The notes beneath the pieces are model-generated. The model had not been told where the DNA came from, searched no databases, and saw nothing but the letters and a program-made list of their open reading frames with translations. The translations under genes and the position numbers were made by a program. A DNA stretch of 64,000 bases from Paenibacillus massiliensis subsp. panacisoli DSM 21345 (GTDB lineage: Bacteria; Bacillota; Bacilli; Paenibacillales; Paenibacillaceae): assembly GCF_000426545.1 (NCBI RefSeq), contig NZ_AUFO01000019.1:82850-146849 (forward strand), in the 5' to 3' direction. Positions 19,703-27,824 of the stretch are shown one piece after another. Within the stretch, counting starts at the first letter, position 1. Each line of letters starts with the position of its first letter.

Positions 19703-20521
19703 TCAGGACTTCACAGCCCCGGCCATTGCTCCACCCACAATAAAGCGCTGCAGCAGCACATAGAGCACTACCAGCGGCAACGTCACAATCAGAATCCCAC
19801 ATGCCAGCAGCGGCCAGTTATTCATGTATTGTCCATAGAAGGTGAACAAGCCCTTGGTGACAGGCTGATAGGACGGGTCTGACAGATAGATCGTCGGTCC
19901 GATAATGTCATTCCATACACCGATAGCCGTCAGGATCACACCCGTAGCCAGAATTGGCTTCATTAGAGGTATGAGGATCGTGAACAAATAACGTGTATAG
20001 CCACAGCCGTCCATGGCAGCCGCCTCATCCAGCTCCCGGGACACGGACTTGATGTATCCTGTGAACATGAGGAAGGCAATCCCTGTCCCCGTTGTCTTCA
20101 GTAAAATAAAGCCGATCTGTGTATTGTACAGACCAAGACTGTTAATCAGCGAGAATTGCGGAATCAGAGGATTCGGCAAATACATCGAGATCAAGAAAAA
20201 CACATAGATCAGACTGCTGAATCTAACATATCTGCGTGCCAGTGGAAATGCCGCAAAGACGGACAGCATTAGTGTGAGCACAGTCGATACTCCGGTGTAC
20301 AGCACACTGTTCCACATATACTGCGAGAAATTCCCACGTTCCCACGCTTCAGTGAAGTTCTCCATGCGCATCCCTTCAGCCAGTGCCACAGGATTAAGCA
20401 AGTATTCGCTTTGCGTCTTCATGGAGACGTTGAACAGATAGAATAGAGGGAAAATGTACAATGCCAGCATGATCAATACGATGACATAACTGACAGTACG
20501 TGTGACCTTGCTCTCCTTCAT
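19703..20521 (-). CDS. Carbohydrate ABC transporter permease (MalG type)
   Basis: The inner-membrane permease subunit of a CUT1 sugar importer. Six predicted helices are present, and the EAA loop reads ELDEAAAMDGCGYTRYLFTILIPLMKP. At 272 residues it has family-typical length. Its ATG overlaps the stop of the upstream permease by one base (TAATG), indicating translational coupling. No ATPase gene is present, as is common in Firmicutes, where a shared MsmX-type ATPase serves many CUT1 systems. Confidence 0.9.
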   Translation of the reverse strand: MKESKVTRTVSYVIVLIMLALYIFPLFYLFNVSMKTQSEYLLNPVALAEGMRMENFTEAWERGNFSQYMWNSVLYTGVSTVLTLMLSVFAAFPLARRYVRFSSLIYVFFLISMYLPNPLIPQFSLINSLGLYNTQIGFILLKTTGTGIAFLMFTGYIKSVSRELDEAAAMDGCGYTRYLFTILIPLMKPILATGVILTAIGVWNDIIGPTIYLSDPSYQPVTKGLFTFYGQYMNNWPLLACGILIVTLPLVVLYVLLQRFIVGGAMAGAVKS

Positions 20522-21414
20522 TACATTTCCACCTCTCTTCTACGCAGATAATACAGAGCCACCATCGAAATAACGAATACAAACAGGAATTGAATCATGG
20601 CAACCGCAGATGCCAGACCATAATCCGAGGTACCCGTGCCGAACGCCGTCGCATAGACATCAAAGGCAAGGGTCGTCGTATTGAACTTGCCTCCGGTCAG
20701 GACGTAGATAATATCGAACGTCTGCAGCGCACCAATGATGGACAGCAGCATATTCACCGTGAACGCTGGAGCAATCATCGGGAACGTAATGTTCTTGAAC
20801 GCCTTCCAGCCTGATGCTCCGTCCATATAGCCTGCCTCATACAGATCCGATGGAATGGATTGCAGCCCGGCCAGGAAGATGGTCATGGAATAGCCCATAT
20901 ACATCCAGATTTGCACGAAAATAATCAGCTCAAAGGCAACATTGTAGTCTCCGAAGAAATTCGAGCTCGTTCCAAAAAAGTTCAATATCGACTGCGCAGG
21001 TCCGCCGAGCGGATTGGCAACGAGCTGCCAGATCAGGCCAGATACCGTAACACCTAGCACGACTGGAAGAAAGAATACTGCCCGGTAGAACGTATCTCCT
21101 CTGAGCTTTTTGTTAATGAGGATCGCCATGAACAGACCTACGGCATTCTGAATCACTACTACGGCGAACGCAAAATAGAGCGACCGCCCGATCGCGGCAA
21201 TCCGATCCCCTGAATTAGAGGAACTGAAGAAGGTCCGATAATTCTCAAGGCCGACAAAGCTCCAAGTTTGTCCCCTTACACCCGTGGCATCCGTGAAGGA
21301 GAACAACACGGTTACCAGTGAAGGACCGAAGCCAAACAAAGCATATAGCAGCAGTGGAATGCCCAGATACAGATACGGGACAAGCCGTGCTTTTCCTTTT
21401 CCGAAAGGATACAT
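20521..21414 (-). CDS. Carbohydrate ABC transporter permease (MalF type)
   Basis: The partner permease of the CUT1 importer. It has a hydrophobic N-terminus (YLYLGIPLLLYALFGFGPS) and the EAA loop PSDLYEAGYMDGASGWKAFKNITFPMIAP. Two upstream in-frame starts lack ribosome sites. The ATG at 21414 (MYPFGKGK, 297 residues) follows AAGGGTGTGAG and is preferred with moderate certainty. A large hairpin separates it from the binding protein upstream. Confidence 0.88.
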   Translation of the reverse strand: MYPFGKGKARLVPYLYLGIPLLLYALFGFGPSLVTVLFSFTDATGVRGQTWSFVGLENYRTFFSSSNSGDRIAAIGRSLYFAFAVVVIQNAVGLFMAILINKKLRGDTFYRAVFFLPVVLGVTVSGLIWQLVANPLGGPAQSILNFFGTSSNFFGDYNVAFELIIFVQIWMYMGYSMTIFLAGLQSIPSDLYEAGYMDGASGWKAFKNITFPMIAPAFTVNMLLSIIGALQTFDIIYVLTGGKFNTTTLAFDVYATAFGTGTSDYGLASAVAMIQFLFVFVISMVALYYLRRREVEM

Positions 21415-21494
21415 CGTTCTCACACCCTTCATTTCGTTGAATCTGACCATCTGTTATTTGTATAGGTATTTCAGGCACATATTCTCCTGCAAAC

Positions 21495-21577
21495 ATAGCT
21501 CACGCCGGAACACGGCCCGGGACGATGTGATAGCAGGCATACATCCTGAGCGTGTTTCCGGCGCGTTCGAGAGCTAT
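21495..21577 (-). terminator. Intercistronic hairpin after the sugar-binding-protein gene
   Basis: ATAGCTC plus CGCCGGAACACG (21495-21514) pairs with CGTGTTTCCGGCG and GAGCTAT (21551-21577). No T-run follows. It probably stabilises the binding-protein mRNA and partly stops read-through to the permeases. Confidence 0.65.
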
Positions 21578-21645
21578 AATATCGAATTCTATGTGAAAAG
21601 CTGTTTGTTTGTCTGACAAGCTGTTTGTCTAACTGACAAGCTTAC

Positions 21646-22992
21646 TTACTTCGGAGCAGCGGCATCCCAATCGGCCTGGGACTTCTCGGCCAGCTCCTTC
21701 GGACTTGCCAGTGGTCCTGCTGGCGTCAGGAATTCAGCATGTACACTGGACTCGGAGATGAACTGTCCGACGTTCTGGCGATTAATGAACAGCTGATCCC
21801 AAGAAAGCTTGAAGTTATCCAGATTCGGCTGAATTTCCTTAATGAACTCACTGGTGAGCGCCACATCGGATTGTGTCGGCAGGAAGCCTGCTGTGTTCAC
21901 GAAATCCGTGTAGTTTTCCTTTTCAGACAGCATTTCAAGCCACTTCAGGGCGTAATCCTTCTTCGGAGAATTCTCGACTACCATCCACGTCATATCGTAT
22001 TTGCCCGCCAAATCCTTGTTCTTCGCAGGGTCATTGCTGCCTGGAATCGGGAAATATCCGAATTTGAGCTCTGGATTGGCCGTCTGGATCGTTGTTGCAT
22101 CCCACGTACCATCGGCGATCATGGCTACTCGTCCGGTTGCGAACAGACTTGGCAGTGTTCCATAGTCCACACCCATAAAGCCTGGCATTGCATTGTTCAT
22201 CAGCACTTGGGCTTTCTCCAACACCTCCAGCTGCACTGGATCGGTTAGCTTGCTCTCCCCCGTCCATAGGCCTTTAATATAGGCTAATTGATCATCATGA
22301 ATGGAAGCCTGCAACCCTTGCACCGCAAGGTTGATCGGCCATACGTCCTTGCCTGCCAGTCCGATCGGCTCAACACCGTTGTCCTTCAGCACTTTCATGA
22401 CATTCAGCATTTCATCCCATGTGGTTGGAACTTCAAGATTGTATTTAGCGAATATTTCCTTGTTGTAGTACAGTCCTGTGAACGCAACCTTCCCCATATT
22501 AACGCCGTATACCTTGCCGTCATACGTCATTGCGTTCTCAACGTCTACCGGATTGTAGTTCTTGATGAACGGCTGATCACTCAGATCAGCAATTAGCCCT
22601 GCGTCGATCCATTGCTTCCACATCGGGTCAGCTGCTCCAGGGGACCATTCCTGCGGGGCACCCACAAAGCTGAATTTCAGTGGAATAATATCCGCGTCTC
22701 CCGTTGCACCAGCATTCATACGAGTCTGCATCAGTTGATCATAAGTCGCATCTGCCGGAACCGTCGTATACTCCACCGTTACCTCTGGATATTTCTCCTC
22801 GAACTTCTTGTTGAATTCCTTAATGTAGTTATTGATATTCTCCTGCTGCCAGTGAATAATCTTCAGGGTAACCTTGCCGCCCGCACTCTGCCCCTGCTCT
22901 CCATCACTACTGGAGCTGCTAGAGCCGCCACATGCAGCCAGCACCAAAATTAAAACGGTTACAATAGACAATGACAAAAGTTTTTTCAGCAT
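21646..22992 (-). CDS. Sugar ABC transporter substrate-binding lipoprotein (family 1)
   Basis: The extracellular sugar-binding lipoprotein for the adjacent CUT1 permeases. A signal peptide with lipobox LAAC is followed by a Ser-rich tether. The SBP family-1 body includes LKIIHWQQENINNYIKEFNKKFEEKYP at its start and the hinge-like SLFATGRVAMIADGTW near residue 290. An in-frame TTG at 23007 overlaps the ribosome site TTGGGGGA, so ATG 22992 (448 residues) is used. It is first in an operon with two permeases, GH1 and the phosphorylase, so its ligand is probably a beta-gluco-oligosaccharide. Confidence 0.9.
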   Translation of the reverse strand: MLKKLLSLSIVTVLILVLAACGGSSSSSSDGEQGQSAGGKVTLKIIHWQQENINNYIKEFNKKFEEKYPEVTVEYTTVPADATYDQLMQTRMNAGATGDADIIPLKFSFVGAPQEWSPGAADPMWKQWIDAGLIADLSDQPFIKNYNPVDVENAMTYDGKVYGVNMGKVAFTGLYYNKEIFAKYNLEVPTTWDEMLNVMKVLKDNGVEPIGLAGKDVWPINLAVQGLQASIHDDQLAYIKGLWTGESKLTDPVQLEVLEKAQVLMNNAMPGFMGVDYGTLPSLFATGRVAMIADGTWDATTIQTANPELKFGYFPIPGSNDPAKNKDLAGKYDMTWMVVENSPKKDYALKWLEMLSEKENYTDFVNTAGFLPTQSDVALTSEFIKEIQPNLDNFKLSWDQLFINRQNVGQFISESSVHAEFLTPAGPLASPKELAEKSQADWDAAAPK

Positions 22993-23025
22993 GTCTGAAT
23001 CCCCCAACTTGGTATGAGTTGATGT

Positions 23026-23085
23026 TAACGAAATCAGTTTCGTTATTTACACCCCCATTATGTACCTCACATGGAATTTTGTAAA
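23026..23085 (-). promoter_or_regulatory. Promoter and palindromic operator of the beta-glucoside operon
   Basis: On the minus strand, TTTACA (23080-23085), a 17-nt spacer and CATAAT (23057-23062) form a SigA-type promoter. Just downstream, across the expected start, lies a palindrome with 8-bp arms TAACGAAA and TTTCGTTA around TCAG (23026-23045). Position and symmetry fit a LacI-family repressor site, probably for the divergent regulator at 23664. Confidence 0.72.
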
Positions 23086-23564
23086 TAGCTTATTTCAAAT
23101 TTTTTTGACGAAGCCGTCATTTGAAATCACCTGCTGCAAGGTGAAGTGCACCATTGATGTTCTCGTTAGAAATTCATGTTACACATCCGCTTCATCCACT
23201 AATATGATTGACTAGTATTCCTGCTAACCCCCTTGATAATAAAGGGATAACACCGAATTCCATGCCACGGACCCTGCTATATTCTCTGGCAAAAATTGAT
23301 CCTGTAGACGATGAACCTTCTACAATAATCCTTTGGTAATACGCTGAAAGAAACGTTATAGAACCTTGAAGAAATACTTTTTCCTCACATGTAAGTCCTC
23401 TAATGCATATCCCCTATCTGGTAGATCCTTTTCGTATATTTTAGTGAATATTCGTTTGATTTAGTGAATAATCGAAGAAAATTTTTTCGGGATGAACCCT
23501 AAAAAAGCGCCTTTCCACAGTCTGAAATCCTTGAATTATCTACCCACATCCTATAAAAGTACTG

Positions 23565-23593
23565 TTGACTCTCCTTGTGTAGTAGCATAAAAT
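23565..23593 (+). promoter_or_regulatory. SigA promoter of the lacI-type gene
   Basis: TTGACT (23565-23570), a 17-nt spacer and TAAAAT (23588-23593) match the SigA consensus closely. The LacI-type start codon lies 70 nt downstream. Confidence 0.7.
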
Positions 23594-23631
23594 ACAGGCA
23601 GATGAGTAATGAAACGTAAATCAGACATGCC

Positions 23632-23648
23632 ACTAAACCAGTTTAGGT
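23632..23648 (+). promoter_or_regulatory. Candidate autoregulatory operator of the lacI-type gene
   Basis: ACTAAACCAGTTTAGGT is a near-palindrome centred between promoter and ribosome site. It differs in sequence from the operator at 23026, so joint recognition by one regulator is uncertain. Confidence 0.35.
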
Positions 23649-23663
23649 GCCGGAGGATGCATT

Positions 23664-24689
23664 ATGAATATTAAGACGATTGCCAGTATAGCCGGCGTAT
23701 CTGTTGCAACAGTATCGAAGATTATTAACAATTATCCCGATATCAGTGAGGAGACACGCCAGCGTGTGCTCAAGATCATGGAGGAGACCGGCTACCGTCC
23801 GTCGTCCTCGGCCAAGACGCTTGCTACGAAGAAGTCAAATCTCGTTGGTGTCGTGTTCGCAGGTAAACTGAACGTGGATTTCAGCCATCCTTTTTTCGTA
23901 GAGGTCATTAATGCCTTCAAAAAGCAGATTGGTCTATTAGGCTACGACCTGCTCTTCTTCTCCAATGAGAAATTTCTGGATCGTGGTGAGGATTATCTTG
24001 CTCGCTCCAAGTATTTTCAGGTCGATGGGTGCATTATTATTGCCGGGGATGAAGTGGAACGCAGCGTATTTGATCTGGACGCCAGTCCCATTCCGTGTAT
24101 CGGGGTAGATATTGAACTGACCGGGCCTAGCTCCTGCTATATCATGTCAGATAATCGGAAGATCTCCTCCAAGGTCGTGGAGCACTTCTATATGAATGGC
24201 TACCGGGATATGGGGTTCATCGGCATTGAGCGTCCTTCCTTGGTTATGCAGCAGCGCGAAGAGGCTTTTTATAGCTCGCTCAAGCAATTCAGCATAGACA
24301 GCCGGCCAGAATGGAAGGCATATAGCAAGGGTTATGCAGCAGAGGAGGGCTACGAGGCGTCCAAGCAGATGATTGCACAGGGACAGCTACCGCGAGCGGT
24401 CTTCGCCGTCACAGATTTGCTGGCATTCGGCGCCATGCGGGCCTTCAAGGAAGCGGGCTTGCGTGTTCCAGAGGATATTGCCATCGTGGGCTGTGATGAT
24501 ATTGAGGCCTGTCGTTACACGGACCCACCACTTACCACTGTGAAGCAGGATACGGACAAAATCGGGCGCTTGGCTGCGATGGTTCTGTTCGATTTGATGA
24601 ATAAGCAGATGGAAAATCAATGCATTAAGGTGGAGCCTGAGCTGGTTGTTCGGGAATCGTGCGGGGCTTTGGATATTGCGGGTGTGTAA
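23664..24689 (+). CDS. LacI-family transcriptional regulator
   Basis: A DNA-binding repressor, 341 residues. The N-terminal HTH (TIASIAGVSVATVSKIINNYPDISEETRQRV) is followed by the hinge helix region SSSAKTLATKKSN. The periplasmic-binding-protein-like effector domain ends with IAIVGCDDIEACRYTDPPLTTVKQD. GGAGG precedes the ATG. Its divergent orientation to the sugar operon, and a palindrome at that operon's start site, suggest it represses import and breakdown of beta-gluco-oligosaccharides until a sugar binds. Confidence 0.9.
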   Translation: MNIKTIASIAGVSVATVSKIINNYPDISEETRQRVLKIMEETGYRPSSSAKTLATKKSNLVGVVFAGKLNVDFSHPFFVEVINAFKKQIGLLGYDLLFFSNEKFLDRGEDYLARSKYFQVDGCIIIAGDEVERSVFDLDASPIPCIGVDIELTGPSSCYIMSDNRKISSKVVEHFYMNGYRDMGFIGIERPSLVMQQREEAFYSSLKQFSIDSRPEWKAYSKGYAAEEGYEASKQMIAQGQLPRAVFAVTDLLAFGAMRAFKEAGLRVPEDIAIVGCDDIEACRYTDPPLTTVKQDTDKIGRLAAMVLFDLMNKQMENQCIKVEPELVVRESCGALDIAGV

Positions 24690-24766
24690 GGGGGAATACA
24701 CTCTCCATTAACGTGCAAACTATGCGAAGGTGAATTGTAGCCAATCGAGCTAGCTTAACTAGTTCA

Positions 24767-24808
24767 AAATAAATAGCTTTACGGGCAAATCTCCCGTAAA
24801 GCTTATTT
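24767..24808 (+). terminator. Intrinsic terminator
   Basis: AGCTTTACGGG (24775-24785) and CCCGTAAAGCT (24793-24803) form a perfect 11-bp stem, flanked by an A-tract and TTATTTGTT. It can end both the plus-strand regulator transcript and minus-strand transcripts from the lysin side. Confidence 0.8.
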
Positions 24809-24920
24809 GTTATCTGCACAAGAATGATGTTCGCTGGATGAGTATGTCACTATTCCTGCATTAAACTCACGCATTAATCATGCGCAATATTCTTGGATTT
24901 TTTCCCCAGCAAGTCGCTTT

Positions 24921-25880
24921 CTATTTGCGGAACAGACCAAGGCGATGCAGAATGACTAGGATTCGATAAAACGTAAAGCTGCTTTTCATGGAAGAGTCAA
25001 CGATGGGCTGTGCAGGCGTGTAGGAAACAGCAGCTTCCATAGCCTCCTTGGCCCAGGCCGGCGTCTCTAGCTGCTGTCTGCCCTCAAGCTCGCCGATGCG
25101 AGTCTCCAACTGCTTGATATGTGCTGCCTGCTCCAGAACAGATTGCTTCAGCACGTCACGACTGTGCTCCAGAGCTGCCATTTGCTGCTGCAACGCTTGC
25201 ATTTGTTTCTTTTCCTCTTCGGTCATCGGTGTCTCCTCCTTCTGTCCATAGGCCTGACGAAGCTCCTGCTCGGTCCCACGATAGACGTTCAGATCTACGG
25301 CCCCCTGAATACCATTCACACGGCCGCTATCACTATATTGCCAAAAATCCCATTGCTTCCATGCCGGGGTATCAGCAGGAACTCTTGTCGTGCTGTAACG
25401 GGCAATCCACAGCGTATAGCTTCCAAGGGAAGCATCAAACTGATTCGCAAAGGAATTGCCTGTGTAAATCATCGGCTTGCGTCCAGTTAACCGCTCCAGC
25501 TCGTTCAGGAAGCTCTTGGCAATAGCATTAATCTGTGGCTTGCTCAGATTCGCAGGATTATTCTCGTAATCCATGACGGGCGGAAAGGCAAAAGAGGAAG
25601 CTCCCCCTTCATCCTGCAAGGCTTTGGCAAAATTCTGTGCCTGCCTTACGGCTTCTTCGGTGCTGGTCGCATCCACAAAATGATAGGCACCATCCAGTAC
25701 GCCTGCTGCTCTCGCACCTTTTACATTAGTGGTATAATTCGGGTCCCGGTAGGTGCTGCCCTGTGTTGCCTTAATGAAAGCGAATGATTTGCCAGCAGCT
25801 CTAACCTTGCGCCAATCGACGGTACCCTGGTAACGGGATACGTCGATTCCTTCTGCAGCGTTGGCTTTTTTATCCTGCAT
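24921..25880 (-). CDS. GH25 lysozyme-type endolysin of the tail island
   Basis: A muramidase that cuts the peptidoglycan glycan strand to release particles. The GH25 domain fills residues 8-205, with Asp13 in GIDVSRYQG and the catalytic pair Asp104/Glu106 in PVMDYENN. A coiled coil (about 215-275) and a short C-terminal tail follow. The reading frame extends further upstream, but AAGGAGGTTACGAT before ATG 25880 fixes the start (319 residues). There is no signal peptide, so export depends on the holin. It is the last gene of the lysis cassette xhlA-holin-lysin. Confidence 0.88.
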   Translation of the reverse strand: MQDKKANAAEGIDVSRYQGTVDWRKVRAAGKSFAFIKATQGSTYRDPNYTTNVKGARAAGVLDGAYHFVDATSTEEAVRQAQNFAKALQDEGGASSFAFPPVMDYENNPANLSKPQINAIAKSFLNELERLTGRKPMIYTGNSFANQFDASLGSYTLWIARYSTTRVPADTPAWKQWDFWQYSDSGRVNGIQGAVDLNVYRGTEQELRQAYGQKEETPMTEEEKKQMQALQQQMAALEHSRDVLKQSVLEQAAHIKQLETRIGELEGRQQLETPAWAKEAMEAAVSYTPAQPIVDSSMKSSFTFYRILVILHRLGLFRK

Positions 25881-26176
25881 ATCGTAACCTCCTTTTCTTG
25901 CTACGGTGGTCTTGCAATCATCTTGTGAACGTATGTCATTCGATCCAATCAAATGTGAGTGTAAAGCCGCTGCAAGCGGGGAGACCTTTCGACCGCTGTT
26001 ATCCCCACATATCTCCAATATAAGTGACTTATAGCGATGGATATCCAGAGACAAAGGCGACTGCGGTCCGCTCCTACAGTTTCACAAGCAGAGTTGACTG
26101 CTCCTCAACTTATGTACACCCCTAACTAGGTGCTTACATTAGGTGCTCGCTTTGTTGCTACATCCTTCACCTATGT

Positions 26177-26404
26177 TCAGTCCTTCTTCTTGGCAAATTG
26201 ATAAGCGCCTGTAGCGCTAAGCCCGATCACTGATATTTGCACCAAGTTCATGCGAATCCATTCCGGCACGAGCACGAAGACAGCTGCAATGAGCAGCGCC
26301 GCTATATGGACCCAGCGGTCCGGCAGCGCGAAGCTTCGCGCCACCCCTACATAGGCCGCTACAAGAGCTGCGAGCGTCAGTATATCGTTGGATAGATCCT
26401 CCAT
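26177..26404 (-). CDS. Small phage-type holin
   Basis: A 75-residue membrane protein with two to three predicted helices (about residues 8-25, 33-49 and 53-68) and a charged C-terminus (AKKKD). Size, topology and position between xhlA and the lysin indicate a holin, the membrane pore that lets the lysin reach the wall. It starts 4 nt after the XhlA stop, with GGGAGG as ribosome site inside that gene. About 300 nt of non-coding sequence separates it from the lysin and includes a TAGGTGCT direct repeat near 26127-26150. Confidence 0.75.
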   Translation of the reverse strand: MEDLSNDILTLAALVAAYVGVARSFALPDRWVHIAALLIAAVFVLVPEWIRMNLVQISVIGLSATGAYQFAKKKD

Positions 26405-26408
26405 AGGA

Positions 26409-26783
26409 TCAGCCTCCCGTCACTGTAATGGCCGCCCAGACAGCTACGACAACGCCACCGCCAACCGCCGTGATAATCGCGCCATAGAACGTCCGTCTGA
26501 ACCATTTTTGGTCTTCTTCCTGCCTGCTCAATATTTCTAGTGCAATATTGGCATTACGCAGCGCCTCATCAGCCGTATCCTTGACTGGCTCCAGCAGATC
26601 AATCCGCTGCTTGGCGTTATTTGCCACTTGGAGTGCCTCTTTAGCCGTCTCCTTTGCGATCTCCAATGTAGTGGCGAGCGTCGACAACGTCTTCAACGTT
26701 TCCTCAATACGAGCGAGCTGAACCCGAATTTCCGTTAACAAATCTGCTTCCGGTATGGCTTTCCCTCCTCGGTTATGCTCCAT
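26409..26783 (-). CDS. xhlA: XhlA-like haemolysin/lysis protein
   Basis: A 124-residue membrane-associated protein. A long amphipathic coiled coil (about residues 12-90) precedes one C-terminal membrane helix (about 99-120). This is the layout of PBSX XhlA, which works with the holin to damage the membrane. An excellent AAGGAGGG ribosome site precedes the ATG. It follows a strong terminator at 26978-27013, so the lysis cassette probably has its own promoter or depends on read-through. Confidence 0.8.
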   Translation of the reverse strand: MEHNRGGKAIPEADLLTEIRVQLARIEETLKTLSTLATTLEIAKETAKEALQVANNAKQRIDLLEPVKDTADEALRNANIALEILSRQEEDQKWFRRTFYGAIITAVGGGVVVAVWAAITVTGG

Positions 26784-26977
26784 CCTGTCTCCCTCCTTGC
26801 CTGTTGTAATGGATGGACTTGGGTGTATATCTATTGTGATTCACATATCAGCCTTGCACGCTGCTATATGTGGTCATTTCAAGAGAGTTTCAATTGATTG
26901 CGATTTATATAAAATGCTTTAGTACAAGATATGTTGTCCAATGAACCTCTGTATGGCTCATAGCCCTGATGTGGTGC

Positions 26978-27013
26978 AAAAAAAAACAAATACCCGGAAG
27001 AGCTCTTCCGGGT
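26978..27013 (-). terminator. Strong intrinsic terminator between tail and lysis genes
   Basis: A perfect 22-bp palindrome (ACCCGGAAGAG/CTCTTCCGGGT, 26992-27013) is followed on the minus strand by a short ATTTG and a run of nine T (26978-26986). It should end most tail-operon transcripts before the lysis genes. Confidence 0.88.
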
Positions 27014-27093
27014 GATGTTCGTATTTAGTGTATTAATTTCATAAAATTTCAAATCAACCCTTACCCGACTTAGCACCCAATGTTACGGCTTCC

Positions 27094-27270
27094 TTAAGAT
27101 GCAGCCAGCTCCGGTCGTCGGACATAGATCTCCGCCTTGACCAAGCTTCGATTCTGATCATCCAGCGTATACGAGCCTAAAATCTCCTCAATGCTGCCCT
27201 CACCACGCTCATAACGCGTAATACACGCATTGGCACAGATCCGAATCATTGCCATGGACATAATAGCCAT
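27094..27270 (-). CDS. Small tail-island protein of unknown function
   Basis: A 58-residue protein that opens with a Met-rich hydrophobic stretch (MAIMSMAMIRICANACI) and ends in a charged half. GGGAGG precedes the chosen ATG at 27270; a GTG three codons earlier lies too near the ribosome site. It occupies the place of XkdX in PBSX (after the fibre and XkdW), but I do not see clear XkdX similarity. It is the last gene before the strong terminator. Confidence 0.6.
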   Translation of the reverse strand: MAIMSMAMIRICANACITRYERGEGSIEEILGSYTLDDQNRSLVKAEIYVRRPELAAS

Positions 27271-27355
27271 ACTGACCACCTCCCTTTTATTTTGATGTAA
27301 ATTCTTGATTCTCGTATTCTCAATTTACGAAATGGTCATCGTATCGAGGCCATTG

Positions 27356-27811
27356 TCATCCTTTGAGGAGCATCTCTGACAGTACAATCTCCAGATCAGA
27401 CAAGCGCTCCTTGAGCAGATCTGTCTCGCTTACTAGTTGACCTGGTTGCTTTAACTCGGCAATCTCAGCCTCGGATAAAGCTTCAAGCCACAACTCTGGC
27501 TGCTGCGGGGCACGGTATTCGGGCAACTCACCTTCTCCGTTCCATTGCTGGATGGCTTCTTGGAAGGCTTGCTCTGCGTGTTGAACAGCCTCTTGGTGAG
27601 CTTCCCAAGCCTCCAGATCGAAGCGTGGCTGGTACAACCCTGCTGTCACTGGATAGCCAACCGTGTAACCTGCGAGCAAAGGCTCACCCGTGCCATCTTC
27701 TTGTGCTGTGTCAGGCAGCTCATAAAAAGGGACGACTCCTGTAAAGGAATCGTCCACGATATCGTCCTCGATAAAGAGGCCATCTGTATTAATTTTGGGT
27801 ATGGCTTTCAT
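27356..27811 (-). CDS. XkdW-like tail fibre-associated protein
   Basis: A 151-residue acidic protein directly after the tail fibre gene. The N-terminal part is globular. The central part (about 65-95) is a Gln/Glu-rich helix and the C-terminus (about 128-150) a short coiled coil. Position and shape match XkdW of PBSX, which is thought to help fibre assembly or form part of the fibre. AGGAGGG is the ribosome site, and the fibre stop overlaps this leader by a few bases. Confidence 0.6.
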   Translation of the reverse strand: MKAIPKINTDGLFIEDDIVDDSFTGVVPFYELPDTAQEDGTGEPLLAGYTVGYPVTAGLYQPRFDLEAWEAHQEAVQHAEQAFQEAIQQWNGEGELPEYRAPQQPELWLEALSEAEIAELKQPGQLVSETDLLKERLSDLEIVLSEMLLKG

Positions 27812-27824
27812 GTTGTGCCCTCCT

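Noticed and set aside
24690..24920. Possible attachment site at the edge of the tail island
   Set aside because: No matching direct repeat was seen near 44.1 kb, no tRNA is present and no integrase is encoded, so there is no support for site-specific integration.
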